Shown: positions 45,043-53,772 of the stretch, piece after piece
Layout: each line of letters begins with the position of its first letter
Numbering within the stretch: position 1 is the first letter of the stretch
NCBI RefSeq assembly: GCF_022538055.1
Contig: NZ_JAKZAM010000008.1
Coordinates: 103,707 to 167,706 of the forward strand
Source: Cognataquiflexum nitidum
GTDB lineage: Bacteria; Bacteroidota; Bacteroidia; Cytophagales; Cyclobacteriaceae
Length of the DNA stretch: 64,000 nucleotides
Direction of reading: 5' to 3'
Notes under the pieces: model-generated
Databases searched by the model: none
What the model was told of the DNA's origin: nothing
Seen by the model: the letters and a program-made list of their open reading frames with translations, nothing else
Position numbers and translations under genes: made by a program

Positions 45043-45424
45043 ATTTTTAGTATCAAGTATTAAGAAGCGAGAAGCGAGATTCTGGAGTCGTTAGGCTTCT
45101 CAGTGATCAGTGAGCAGTGGTTTGAATCAAGTATCAAGAAGAGAGATTCTGGAGGCGCTGTAGGCAATCTCAATGATCAGTGGTTAGGCTTGAGTACAAA
45201 GTTCCCGGTAGCAAGTATTGAAATTAAGACAACCTGATAAACCGACAAACTGACAACGCGAAGCAGACAACCATTACAACCACTACAACCCTTACAACCA
45301 CTACACCCCCTTCCCCACCCCAACTTCCCCAAAAAATTCAACGATCCCAAATATATTTATCCGAAATTTTTTGAATCTTTAATCTTCAAACAATTTAATG
45401 TTTTTTTGCACAAACCAAACCACC
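45043..45424. repeat. 382-bp repeat mosaic between divergent genes
   Basis: From the creatininase start outward: AGTATCAAGTATTAAGAAGC followed by GAGAAGCGAGATTCTGGAG. A second partial copy (AAGTATCAAGAAGAGAGATTCTGGAG) begins near 45127, with ATGATCAGTGG in both. Then come GACAACCTGATAAACCGAC and ACCATTACAACCACTACAAC runs. No gene. The asparaginase promoter must lie in the last 100 bases. Confidence 0.65.
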
Positions 45425-46411
45425 ATGTCCAATAGAAGATCATTCATAAAGAAAACCCTTGTTTCGACCTCATTACTTTTGCCCGGCGGAATTATCCAAG
45501 CACGTGCCAATCCTGTAAAGGAATCTACCGGCGAAAAATTCAAACCGCTTATCCTCTCCACCTGGAACCATGGCATGCCGGCTAATGACCGCGCTTGGGA
45601 GGTTTTGGAGAAATCAGGCAACCTTGTGGAAGCAGTGGAAGAAGGGGTGAAGGTCACAGAACTGGATATGGACAACTTATCAGTTGGACTGCAGGGACTT
45701 CCTGACCGGGAAGGTATACCTACTTTGGATGCCTCTATTATGAAAGGAGACGGAAGCTGCGGATCCGTGGCTTTTGTCAGACAGGTGAAGCATCCCATTT
45801 CTCTGGCGAGAATGGTCATGGAAGAAACCCCTCATGTGATGTTGGCAGGTGAAGGGGCGAGACAGTTTGCGATCTCAAAAGGATTCCCTATGGAATCTGA
45901 GACTCTCAGTCCAAAAGCAGAAGAAATGTACCAGGAATGGAAAAAGGAATCCAAGTACAAGCCCATCATCAACATCGAAAACCATGATACCATTGGCATG
46001 ATTGCCTTGGGCCCTGACGGAAAGTTGGCCGGTTCCTGTACCACGAGCGGCCTGGCATTCAAAATGCACGGCAGGGTAGGAGACAGCCCGATCATCGGCG
46101 CAGGGCTTTATGTGGACGATGAAGTGGGTGCTGCCACAGCCACAGGACTTGGTGAAACCATCATCCGGATCTGCGGCAGCTTCCTGATTGTGGAGCTCAT
46201 GCGACAGGGTAGAACACCCCAAGAAGCCTGTGAGGAAGCGGTGAGAAGACTGATCGCCAAAAACTCCGCCAATATCAAAGACATTCAGGCAGGATTTCTT
46301 GCCATCAACAAAGACGGTGAATACGGTTCCTATGCTGTCCACCCCGGATTCAATTTTGCCAGACACCACAGCGGGGGTGGTCTTTTGATTGATTCAAAAA
46401 GTAAATTCTAA
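45425..46411 (+). CDS. N4-(beta-N-acetylglucosaminyl)-L-asparaginase-like Ntn hydrolase
   Basis: A 328-residue protein (start at MSNRRSFIKK) with a twin-arginine-like signal ending QARA, so probably exported. The family hallmark is the autocatalytic cleavage site NIENHDTIGMIAL, where the Thr after HD becomes the nucleophile. Supporting motifs are GDGSCGSVAFV, STTSGLAFKMHGRVGDSPIIGAG and GLGETIIRICG. Such aspartylglucosaminidases cleave GlcNAc-Asn bonds left after glycoprotein breakdown. It is followed after three bases by cutC. Confidence 0.92.
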   Translation: MSNRRSFIKKTLVSTSLLLPGGIIQARANPVKESTGEKFKPLILSTWNHGMPANDRAWEVLEKSGNLVEAVEEGVKVTELDMDNLSVGLQGLPDREGIPTLDASIMKGDGSCGSVAFVRQVKHPISLARMVMEETPHVMLAGEGARQFAISKGFPMESETLSPKAEEMYQEWKKESKYKPIINIENHDTIGMIALGPDGKLAGSCTTSGLAFKMHGRVGDSPIIGAGLYVDDEVGAATATGLGETIIRICGSFLIVELMRQGRTPQEACEEAVRRLIAKNSANIKDIQAGFLAINKDGEYGSYAVHPGFNFARHHSGGGLLIDSKSKF

Positions 46412-46414
46412 GCG

Positions 46415-47161
46415 ATGGAAAAGATCTTGTTGGAAGCTCCTGTTTTTACAGTGGAGGCAGCGATCAAAGCTGCGGAATATGGAATAGACAGGTTGGAACT
46501 TTGCTCTGATTTTGGGGAAGGTGGCGAAACTCCAAGTGCCGGTATGCTTACATTTCTCAAAGAAAAAGTAGATATCCCGATTTTTGTCATGCTGAGACCG
46601 AGAGGGGGAGATTTTGTATATTCTTCCGAGGAGCTTTATGTCATGAAAAAAGACATCGCTATTTTCAAAAATCTAGGAGCTGATGGATTTGTTTTTGGGG
46701 TATTGGATCAGGACGGACAGGTGGACAGAGAAGCCTGCAAATACCTGATCAATGTTGCCGGGGAACTGCCCTGTACTTTCCACAGGGCTTTTGATATTAC
46801 TGCCGACAAGAAAAAAGCTTTGAATACAATCATTGACCTGGGTTTTCAAAGGATATTGACTTCCGGAGGAGAAAATGACGTGAGCAAAGGTTTGGAAAAT
46901 ATTCTGGAGTTATTGGAAATGGCCAAAGACGATATCATCATCATGCCGGGAGGAGGCTCCAAACCTGAACATGTCTCGCAATTGAACCGAAACGGGCACC
47001 TTCGCGAAATCCACGCCTCCTGCAAAAGCTATAGGCCTACCCAAAGCAGTTACTTTCATCCTTCCGTTTCCCTTTCCTCTGACCCGCTGGCATTCAGACA
47101 GGTTTTGACTGTGGATCAGAACATGGTCAATCTGTTTAGAAAAGAAATTGCAGTCCAATGA
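46415..47161 (+). CDS. cutC: CutC family protein
   Basis: A 248-residue TIM barrel with LEAPVFTVEAAIKAAEYGIDRLELCSDF at the N-terminus, FVMLRPRGGDFVYS, GADGFVFGVLDQDGQVD, CTFHRAFDI, RILTSGG and IIMPGGG, all matching CutC. The family was linked to copper tolerance, although the biochemical role is unsettled. The start lies 3 bases after the asparaginase stop and the stop overlaps the next start (ATGA), so three genes are cotranscribed. Confidence 0.93.
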   Translation: MEKILLEAPVFTVEAAIKAAEYGIDRLELCSDFGEGGETPSAGMLTFLKEKVDIPIFVMLRPRGGDFVYSSEELYVMKKDIAIFKNLGADGFVFGVLDQDGQVDREACKYLINVAGELPCTFHRAFDITADKKKALNTIIDLGFQRILTSGGENDVSKGLENILELLEMAKDDIIIMPGGGSKPEHVSQLNRNGHLREIHASCKSYRPTQSSYFHPSVSLSSDPLAFRQVLTVDQNMVNLFRKEIAVQ

Positions 47162-47739
47162 CAGAAAGGGAAAAGCTCCTATCGGGTGAATTCTATAATT
47201 CCCGGGATCCTGAACTGCTGGAAATGTACCATCAGGCCAAAGAGTTGTTAAAGCAATGGAGTGATGAATCTTCCCGGAATGGAGAGGAAAAATCCCGGAT
47301 ACTTCAACAGCTTTTGGGGAGAGTCGGCAAAGGTGTGTGGATAGAAGCTCCTTTTTACTGTGATTATGGCAAGCATATTTCGATTGGGGAAAATACTTTT
47401 ATCAATGTCAATGCTGTTTTTTTGGATTGCAATAGGATTGACATCGGGAATAATGTGCTGATCGGACCCAATGTGCAGATTTATACGGCGACTCATCCGA
47501 TCTCGGCTACCGAAAGGATAGTCCAAAACCCCGAATCCAATCAGGCACCCTACAAAACCAAAGCACTTCCCGTAAGGATTGGAGATAATTGTTGGATTGG
47601 TGGCAATACCGTAATCCTTCCGGGCATAATCATAGGAAACAATGTGACCGTCGCGGCAGGTTCTTTGGTCACCAAAGATATTCCTGACAATAAGCTGGCT
47701 ATGGGCAGTCCGGCACGGTTGGTACGTGATTTGGAGTGA
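47158..47739 (+). CDS. Maltose/galactoside O-acetyltransferase-like protein
   Basis: A 193-residue left-handed beta-helix acyltransferase. An N-terminal Mac domain (EREKLLSGEFYNSRDPELLE) is followed by hexapeptide repeats (IEAPFYCDYGKHISIGENTFINVN, VLIGPNVQIYTATHP) and the conserved RIGDNCWIGGNTVILPGIIIG. His in TATHP is the likely catalytic residue. It transfers acetyl from acetyl-CoA to a sugar in the cytoplasm. Third gene of the asparaginase-cutC operon (ATGA overlap), perhaps handling sugars released by the asparaginase. Confidence 0.9.
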   Translation: MTEREKLLSGEFYNSRDPELLEMYHQAKELLKQWSDESSRNGEEKSRILQQLLGRVGKGVWIEAPFYCDYGKHISIGENTFINVNAVFLDCNRIDIGNNVLIGPNVQIYTATHPISATERIVQNPESNQAPYKTKALPVRIGDNCWIGGNTVILPGIIIGNNVTVAAGSLVTKDIPDNKLAMGSPARLVRDLE

Positions 47740-47908
47740 TAATAAGTGAAAGTATAATGTTTTTTCATTTTTGATTATATTTTAATATTGTTTTTTTAAA
47801 GTTGCGTAATTTGATATAATATATTGAATTTGATTTTTTTATCTCTATCTAATTTGTTTTAGATTTTTAATTTCTTAAATTATTAATCTCAAAATAATCA
47901 AAACAGCT

Positions 47909-48367
47909 ATGGTAAAAAGTTTTCAAGGCGTGCGGGTGGTCGAACCCAAAAAAGCAATAGCTCCCATCTTGGTCAGTGACCACATGAGCACCAATTTGAT
48001 CACCTTCCGTCCTGAGGACTCGATAGATCACGTATTGGATATGCTTACCAAAAAGAAGATCTCCGGTGCGCCGGTTTTGGATACCAATGGCAATCTCGCC
48101 GGTATCATATCCGAAGTGGACTGCCTGAAGGAAATCATCAAAGGTAAATATTCCAATACGCCTACTTTTCCAGGTACTGTTGGCGAGCATATGACAAAGG
48201 ATGTGATGACCCTTTCTCCCGATCTTTCTCTTTTTGACGCAGCTCAGAAGTTTTTGGACAACAAAATCAGGAGATTTCCTGTCATGAAGGATGGAAAATT
48301 AGTTGGACAGATCAGTTTGAGCGATGTCATCAGAGCCTTTCCCAAACTGAAATCCACGACTTGGTAG
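47909..48367 (+). CDS. Two-CBS-domain protein
   Basis: A 152-residue protein consisting mainly of a CBS pair: VSDHMSTNLITFRPEDSIDHVLDMLTKKKISGAPVLD and VGEHMTKDVMTLSPDLSLFDAAQKFLDNKIRRFPVM. CBS pairs bind adenosine nucleotides or S-adenosyl compounds and act as sensors. No effector domain is attached. Separated from the upstream operon by 169 AT-rich bases. A strong terminator follows. Confidence 0.9.
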   Translation: MVKSFQGVRVVEPKKAIAPILVSDHMSTNLITFRPEDSIDHVLDMLTKKKISGAPVLDTNGNLAGIISEVDCLKEIIKGKYSNTPTFPGTVGEHMTKDVMTLSPDLSLFDAAQKFLDNKIRRFPVMKDGKLVGQISLSDVIRAFPKLKSTTW

Positions 48368-48375
48368 TCCTAGCA

Positions 48376-48408
48376 AAAGCCTTGAAATGATTTCAGGGCT
48401 TTTTTTAT
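48376..48408 (+). terminator. Terminator after the CBS gene
   Basis: AAAGCCTTGAAA (48376-48387) pairs with TTTCAGGGCTTT (from 48391; one G-T pair) and is followed by T residues. Confidence 0.88.
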
Positions 48409-48433
48409 TGGCATGCCTTTTTTACTTTGGACT

Positions 48434-49243
48434 ATGAAAAAGATTTATGTCTTGTTGATTTTAGCCATGTTTTCCAGTATGAACTCATATGCCCAAAGTG
48501 GCATAGTCAAAAAGGAAATCACCTTGATGACCTATAATATCTACCATGGAGAAGATCCATATCATCCCGGAATGGGTAATATCAGGGAAATCGCAGACCT
48601 GATCAATATCATTAAACCTGACTTGGTTGCCCTTCAGGAAGTGGACAGCATGACAAGCCGTACCAAAAATTATAACCCGGAAGGAAAGATGGATGTTATG
48701 CTCGAATTGGGAAAATTGACAGCAATGACACCGTTTTTTGCCAAGGCAATTGACTTTTCAGAAGGGGGGTATGGAGAAGGAATTCTGAGTAGACTTCCTG
48801 TCACTTTTCATGCCTATTCTTTGCCAACTCCAAATGGAGGGGAGGGAAGGAGTCTCGCTGTGGCTAGTGTAGATTTTGGAAATGGAAAAGCAATCACTTT
48901 TGCCGGAACCCACTTATGCCATGAATTTGCTGAAAACAGGACTGCGCAGTCAGTCGCAATCAAAAATATCCTTTCAGGATTCGAGGGTGCAAAGGTATTG
49001 ACAGGGGATTTTAATTTTACTTCGGAGGAAACAGGATATTCAGTCCTTTCAGAAGATTTCTTAGATGCAGCATTGAAACAGGGTAATCCTCAAAACACCT
49101 ATTCCTCCAAAGACCCAAAAATCAGGATCGATTACTTTTGGTTAGAAAAAGAAACGGATTGGGAAATTATTTCCGTGGAGGTTTTGGATGTAGAATATTC
49201 CGACCACAAACCGGTGTTGGTAAAAGTTAGGTTACTGAATTAA
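48434..49243 (+). CDS. Secreted endonuclease/exonuclease/phosphatase family protein
   Basis: A 269-residue protein (start at MKKIYVLLI) with a Sec signal ending NSYAQ. EEP fold motifs are LMTYNIYHGED, LVALQEVDSM (catalytic Glu), GGYGEGILSR, the FAGTHLCH variant of the THL motif, LTGDFNF and SDHKPVLV at the end (catalytic Asp-His). Exported EEP proteins of Bacteroidota act as nucleases or phosphodiesterases/sphingomyelinase-like enzymes. The substrate is not known. Confidence 0.9.
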   Translation: MKKIYVLLILAMFSSMNSYAQSGIVKKEITLMTYNIYHGEDPYHPGMGNIREIADLINIIKPDLVALQEVDSMTSRTKNYNPEGKMDVMLELGKLTAMTPFFAKAIDFSEGGYGEGILSRLPVTFHAYSLPTPNGGEGRSLAVASVDFGNGKAITFAGTHLCHEFAENRTAQSVAIKNILSGFEGAKVLTGDFNFTSEETGYSVLSEDFLDAALKQGNPQNTYSSKDPKIRIDYFWLEKETDWEIISVEVLDVEYSDHKPVLVKVRLLN

Positions 49244-49247
49244 GTTT

Positions 49248-49730
49248 TCAAATTGGATTTTCTCCAAATTTTTCCAAAACCTGATTCAAAAGTTTCTTTG
49301 TAAAGAACCTGTTTGACTCCATCCAATATTTAAATATTGGAGAAAGTTCTTCAACAAGTCCTTTTTCTTTCGCTTTTAAAATTATTCCGATTGATCCAAT
49401 ACAGGTGATTCCTAATGATTCTGCTATTTTTCGTGCTTTAAAATCATCAATTAGTAAAAAATCTGCATTTAATTCACCAACAAGGATTACTGCCTCCGAT
49501 TCTCCATAATCCATTATCAATGATAAATGGTTTTTGGTTGAAATTGGAAAGATGTGGCTTTTTAGACTGCTTAAGATTCTTTTGTCAAAATCTGGATTTT
49601 CATAGCTCGACAATTCGTTCCAGACCGCTTCAGGGATAAAGTAGTCCCCAAAAATCAATTCGAGAAGATGAATTTTGTTGATTAAACCTAATGAGATCAA
49701 AACCCCTGTATCCACAATAGCTTTTGCCAT
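49248..49730 (-). CDS. DUF3368 PIN-like toxin
   Basis: A 160-residue PIN-like nuclease: an N-terminal AIVDTGVLISLG with acidic D7, LDYGESEAVILVGELNADFLLIDDFKARKIAESLG in the middle and IGIILKAKEKGLV. This is the DUF3368 pattern, usually paired with a UPF0175 antitoxin. PIN toxins cleave RNA. The partner gene ends 3 bases upstream of this start, as expected for a toxin-antitoxin operon. The 3' end is convergent with the EEP gene (4 bases apart). Confidence 0.88.
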   Translation of the reverse strand: MAKAIVDTGVLISLGLINKIHLLELIFGDYFIPEAVWNELSSYENPDFDKRILSSLKSHIFPISTKNHLSLIMDYGESEAVILVGELNADFLLIDDFKARKIAESLGITCIGSIGIILKAKEKGLVEELSPIFKYWMESNRFFTKKLLNQVLEKFGENPI

Positions 49731-49733
49731 TCA

Positions 49734-50000
49734 TCAAAGATTCTTGATATTTTGGATATCGTTAATGACCTGTTCAAATTCAATTTCTGAATCAAGGACC
49801 TGGATTTTCTGAATTTCTTTTTCAAACTCAAATCGGGAAAGTCCTGAAATCTGAATTGCCTTACCTTTTGTTATTTTCTGGTCTTTATATAGAGAAATCG
49901 CAATCGCAAGTTGGAAATCCGATTTCAATTCCTCACTTGTTTTGTTCAATGCAATAAGAAGTTCAGAAGGGATTTCTACGGGGATGGTTATCGTTTTCAT
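49734..50000 (-). CDS. UPF0175 family antitoxin
   Basis: An 88-residue protein with the UPF0175 helix pattern: IPVEIPSELLIALNKTSEELKSDFQLAIAISLYKDQKITKGKAIQISGLSRFEFEKEI, where the KAIQISGLSRFEFE part is the HTH-like DNA-binding end. Together with the downstream DUF3368 gene it forms a type II toxin-antitoxin module, and it probably represses its own promoter. Confidence 0.88.
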   Translation of the reverse strand: MKTITIPVEIPSELLIALNKTSEELKSDFQLAIAISLYKDQKITKGKAIQISGLSRFEFEKEIQKIQVLDSEIEFEQVINDIQNIKNL

Positions 50001-50059
50001 TTTTAAATCTTTTGATTAAATATACGTAGTTTATCAGAAAATGCTCTAAAACTTATCAA

Positions 50060-50563
50060 TTACAAATCCTTCCTCTTTAACCTGAATTCTTCCGTGCTTT
50101 TTTTACCTTCATTGGTCATTGCCAATCTGATCATCAGTTCATCACCCGCTCGGTGAAAAGTTATCCCGCTGAAGTAAGCCGTTTGGCCCTCGGTTTTGAT
50201 AAATTTAAAAACTGTCCAATCCTCTTTTTCTTCCCAAGCGGTGAGGTCTCTGTTGAAGTGTTTGATTTTGAGTGAAAGTCTGCCGTCTTCTTCTATCATA
50301 TGCATGTATTCGGAGAAAATCAGTTCCCCCTCCATGATAAACCGGAAAGTTCCAATCATGCTGTTGTCCATAGGCGGCAACCAAAGTTCTTCGCAGTCAC
50401 CACCCAAGCCCGTTCCTATCCAATATCCAGCCAACCAATCTAGTTCTTGAATTGATCCGTTTCCCGCGGGTTGTGCCTGATCGAGATGTAAGACTTCTTG
50501 GGCATTTCCCTTGATCGAAAAGAGAAAAACCAACAGAAGGAGAAGCACTGATTTATTTGTCAT
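50060..50563 (-). CDS. Secreted DUF6265-like protein
   Basis: A 167-residue protein with a Sec signal (about residues 1-21, ending KGNAQ). The mature part has LDWLAGYWIGTGLGGDCEELWLPPMDNSMIGTFRF and a beta-rich lipocalin-like pattern, as in DUF6265 proteins. No catalytic function is known. Standalone gene upstream of the toxin-antitoxin pair, same strand. Confidence 0.75.
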   Translation of the reverse strand: MTNKSVLLLLLVFLFSIKGNAQEVLHLDQAQPAGNGSIQELDWLAGYWIGTGLGGDCEELWLPPMDNSMIGTFRFIMEGELIFSEYMHMIEEDGRLSLKIKHFNRDLTAWEEKEDWTVFKFIKTEGQTAYFSGITFHRAGDELMIRLAMTNEGKKSTEEFRLKRKDL

Positions 50564-50644
50564 GATCCACGGATTTTTTATTCCAATCTATTAAATATTT
50601 GTCTATTTTCCAGTTCAGTTTGTGCTTCTAAATCCAAAAATAAT

Positions 50645-51511
50645 ATGATCTATCAAAGACAAAATCCGGTTATTGCCGCTTTCATTCTTTTTTCATTGTT
50701 CTTTTTCCCAAGCTGCGGCACATCCCAAACAGAGGCTGAAAAAGAAGGAGAATGGATCCAACTTTTCAACGGCAGGGATTTAGATGATTGGACGATCAAA
50801 ATCGCCAAACATGACCTCAACGAAAACTTTGCCAATACTTTCCGGGTAGAAGACAGTCTTATGAAAGTCAGGTACGACGGATACGAAACCTTTGACCAGC
50901 AATATGGCCATATCTATTTCAATACCCCTTTTTCTCATTATTTGCTCAATGTGGAATACCGTTTTGTCGGTGAACAGGCAACAGGTGGTGAAGGATGGGC
51001 ATTGAGGAATTCCGGAGCGATGCTCCACTGTCAGGACCCAAAAACGATTCTAAAAGACCAGGATTTTCCGATTTCAATAGAAGGACAGTTTTTAGGCGGT
51101 GATGGTACCAATCCAAGGACCACGAGCAACCTTTGTACTCCCGGTACAAACGTGTATATGGATGGGGAATTATTCACCCCACATTGTGTCAATTCAAGCT
51201 CCAAAACCTACCATGGAGAGCAATGGGTGACTGCACAGTTTTTGGTGTTGGGAGATTCTGTGGTGTACCATATTTTGGAAGGGGATACTGTTTTGAAATA
51301 CTTCAATCCGGAAATCGGCGGAGGAAATGTCAGTCCATCAGATCCTGCTGTCAAAGTGGACGGAACTCCCCTGAAGTCGGGATATATTGCCCTTCAAAGT
51401 GAAAGCCATCCGATAGATTTCAGAAAAGTGGCGTTTTTTGACCTTGAAAGCTACAAGGGAAATAAAGAAAAACTGAAAAATATCCTTGCCGGCCTGGCAA
51501 GGAAAGAATAG
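50645..51511 (+). CDS. DUF1080 (3-keto-disaccharide hydrolase-like) lipoprotein
   Basis: A 288-residue lipoprotein (signal ending FFPSCGTS). The concanavalin-like DUF1080 domain is clear: WIQLFNGRDLDDWTIKIAKH, GHIYFNTPFSHYLLNVEYRFVG, WALRNSGAMLHCQDP, and PIDFRKVAFFDLE near the end. The family includes enzymes acting on 3-keto-disaccharides at the cell surface. Standalone gene, followed by a strong terminator. Confidence 0.9.
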   Translation: MIYQRQNPVIAAFILFSLFFFPSCGTSQTEAEKEGEWIQLFNGRDLDDWTIKIAKHDLNENFANTFRVEDSLMKVRYDGYETFDQQYGHIYFNTPFSHYLLNVEYRFVGEQATGGEGWALRNSGAMLHCQDPKTILKDQDFPISIEGQFLGGDGTNPRTTSNLCTPGTNVYMDGELFTPHCVNSSSKTYHGEQWVTAQFLVLGDSVVYHILEGDTVLKYFNPEIGGGNVSPSDPAVKVDGTPLKSGYIALQSESHPIDFRKVAFFDLESYKGNKEKLKNILAGLARKE

Positions 51512-51533
51512 TCCCAAAAGAGTTTAGAAAAAC

Positions 51534-51563
51534 AAAAAAGTCAGCGAATCCGCTGACTTTTTT
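51534..51563 (+). terminator. Bidirectional-type terminator after the DUF1080 gene
   Basis: AAAAAAGTCAGCG (51534-51546) pairs exactly with CGCTGACTTTTTT (51551-51563), loop AATC. Confidence 0.93.
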
Positions 51564-51638
51564 GTTGACTTGGAATTTAAATAGGTCACAACATTATTGG
51601 CAAAATAAGGATAAGTAAAATCCTTAGCAGCAGAAAGT

Positions 51639-51670
51639 AATGTCCGCTACATCCGACATCCGTCATCGGT
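51639..51670 (+). repeat. Dispersed TGTCCGCTACATCC motif, copy 3
   Basis: AATGTCCGCTACATCC followed by GACATCCGTCATCGGT, between the DUF1080 and dienelactone hydrolase genes. Confidence 0.6.
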
Positions 51671-51701
51671 CAAAATTTCTCTTTATACCGAAATTTCAAT
51701 C

Positions 51702-52589
51702 TTACTTCAGATTTTTCTTAAAGAAATCAATAGTCCTTCCCCAAGCCAAATCGGCTGCTGCCTTGTCATATCTTGGAGTGGAATGGTTGTGAAAGCCATG
51801 GTTCACTCCCGGATACATGTGCATTTCGTATTTCTTTTTATTGGCATTCAGCGCTTCTTCATAAGCCGGCCAACCTTCATTGACCCTTGTATCCAATTCC
51901 GCAAAATGGATCTGTAACGGGGCTTTGATCGTAGGCACGTCTGCGGCGGTTGGTTGTCCTCCATAGAAAGGAACAGCTGCTTTTAGGTCGGAGATTCTGG
52001 AAGCCATCATGTTGGAAATCCAGCCCCCAAAGCAAAATCCAACTACGCCGACTTTGCCGGTACAGAGATCATGCTCCTTCAAAAATTCATAGCCTGCAAT
52101 AAAATCCTGCAACATCTCTTCCCTGTCACGCTTGGCCTGCATGGTCCTGCCCTCATCGTCTGTGCCGGGATAGCCGCCAAACGGCGTCAAAGCATCCGGG
52201 GCAAAAGCAATAAAACCATCCAAAGCTGCCTGATGTGCTGTGTCTTCAATGTAGGGATTCAATCCTCTGTTTTCGTGGACCACGATTACACCCGGGAGTT
52301 TTCCCTTTTTGTCAGCAGGCCTTGTCAGCAGACCTTTCATTTTGCCGGCGCCTTTTGGAGAATCATACTCCACATATTCTGATATTAGGCGTGGGTCATC
52401 TTGGGTAAATCTCTTGGCTTCAGCATAATTGGGTAATAAAAATCCCAAAATCGCTGATACCGTCAAGCCTCCAACAGCAAATACAGAGAGGCGGTTGACA
52501 AATTCTCTTCTGTCGATTTTACCATGTACATAGTAGTCATACATGTCAAAAATTTCTTGGCTTAAATCTTCTTTTTTGATTGGTTCCAT
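51702..52589 (-). CDS. Dienelactone hydrolase family protein
   Basis: A 295-residue alpha/beta hydrolase (start at [10 protein letters not shown]). The N-terminus has a Tat-like [29 protein letters not shown], so it is probably exported or membrane-tethered. Catalytic candidates are Cys in VGFCFGG, Asp in AELDTRV and His in NHGFHN, the Cys-Asp-His triad of dienelactone hydrolases. [14 protein letters not shown] is the other typical motif. The natural substrate is not known; many exported homologues are general esterases. Standalone gene. Confidence 0.9.
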   Translation of the reverse strand: MEPIKKEDLSQEIFDMYDYYVHGKIDRREFVNRLSVFAVGGLTVSAILGFLLPNYAEAKRFTQDDPRLISEYVEYDSPKGAGKMKGLLTRPADKKGKLPGVIVVHENRGLNPYIEDTAHQAALDGFIAFAPDALTPFGGYPGTDDEGRTMQAKRDREEMLQDFIAGYEFLKEHDLCTGKVGVVGFCFGGWISNMMASRISDLKAAVPFYGGQPTAADVPTIKAPLQIHFAELDTRVNEGWPAYEEALNANKKKYEMHMYPGVNHGFHNHSTPRYDKAAADLAWGRTIDFFKKNLK

Positions 52590-52823
52590 TTGGTTCAATT
52601 CGGATTGAGGTAAAAACAAGGATTAAAATATTACCATAAGTTAGACATAAACTTGGTAACCTTTAGAACTTTGGAGAGAAGAAAAGTTTAAACCGCTCGT
52701 GTAAATACATAGGATCATTTAATTCTTGGAACAAAAAAACAGGCGGATGGCGAGGCTTCTTACAGTTTCGCTGACTGCATTGGCCTTGCCCTCCGGCGAC
52801 AAGTATTGTGGTTTTGGTAGAGA

Positions 52824-53759
52824 TTATTGGTTCACAATAGAAATATTGCCTGAAGTGATACTTCCCCGGATTTCCGAGTTTGCTCCATTATCGATATTCA
52901 GATTTCTTCCGCCTCTGGAATTTCCGACAGTGATGTTACCTGAAGTGGCGCTCAGATTGTAGTTGAAATTGCGAAGATTGGATGGCGTCTGGATTTTAAA
53001 ATTCCCTGAAGTTCCGCTGAATCTAGTTTCTGTTCCCAATCCTGCATTGGTGGCAGAGACATTACCTGATGTCACTTTCAAATTACCCAACTCCGATACA
53101 TTTTCAAGTTTTGCGTTACCAGAGGTGAGACTTACGTTGACGATACCTTCCGCACCCTCTACACTGATTCCACCGCTGCCTGAGGAGTAGTTGATGTTGC
53201 CCTTGATATCCTCCATATTGGCTGAACCTGAGCCGACCTGACCTTTGACATTTCCTTGAATGCCGTACATTTTGATAGACCCTGAACCGGCATTTGCCGA
53301 TACATCGCCACGGATATCTTTGGCAGAAACACTTCCCGAGCCTACGGACAGGTTGGTTGTTTCTGAAGAGACATTTTCTACATAAATTGATCCTGAGCCT
53401 CCTTTCATGTCAAGGCTTATGCCGACCGGTCCGGTAATTTTGATATGACCTTTGGTTTTGTTGTTCCAATTGTTGCTGTTAATGACCTTATGGGAGATTT
53501 TCAAGACATCCCCGAGGGTAACAAAAACTATGTCTTGATCAGCGTTGGTTGACTCCAAAAATGCATTGACAGAAACATCGGTTTGTGAACCTCCGATGTA
53601 TTCCACTTCTAACTGACCTCCCGAAACTTCAATTTTATTGATTCCGGAAAAGGATTTGGTGACATCTACGAGCGTTTTGACCTGTGCAAAAACCGGAGAA
53701 ATGGCTGCCATAGAAAAGATAAAAAGCAGCAGGGTTGATAATTTTAAGTTTGTTTTCAT
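52824..53759 (-). CDS. GIN-domain (DUF4097/DUF2807) beta-helical secreted protein
   Basis: A 311-residue protein (start at MKTNLKLSTL) with a Sec signal ending PVFAQ. The mature part is a right-handed-helix-like head GIN domain: FSGINKIEVSGGQLEVEYIGG, then short repeats such as GSGSVSAKDIRGDVSANAGSGSIKM and TSGNVSATNAGLG. Such proteins are thought to sit at the surface and may bind carbohydrate or act in adhesion. It is the last gene of the ECF sigma operon, starting 13 bases from the end of the preceding barrel gene. Confidence 0.82.
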   Translation of the reverse strand: MKTNLKLSTLLLFIFSMAAISPVFAQVKTLVDVTKSFSGINKIEVSGGQLEVEYIGGSQTDVSVNAFLESTNADQDIVFVTLGDVLKISHKVINSNNWNNKTKGHIKITGPVGISLDMKGGSGSIYVENVSSETTNLSVGSGSVSAKDIRGDVSANAGSGSIKMYGIQGNVKGQVGSGSANMEDIKGNINYSSGSGGISVEGAEGIVNVSLTSGNAKLENVSELGNLKVTSGNVSATNAGLGTETRFSGTSGNFKIQTPSNLRNFNYNLSATSGNITVGNSRGGRNLNIDNGANSEIRGSITSGNISIVNQ

Positions 53760-53772
53760 AGTAGGTTTTGTT

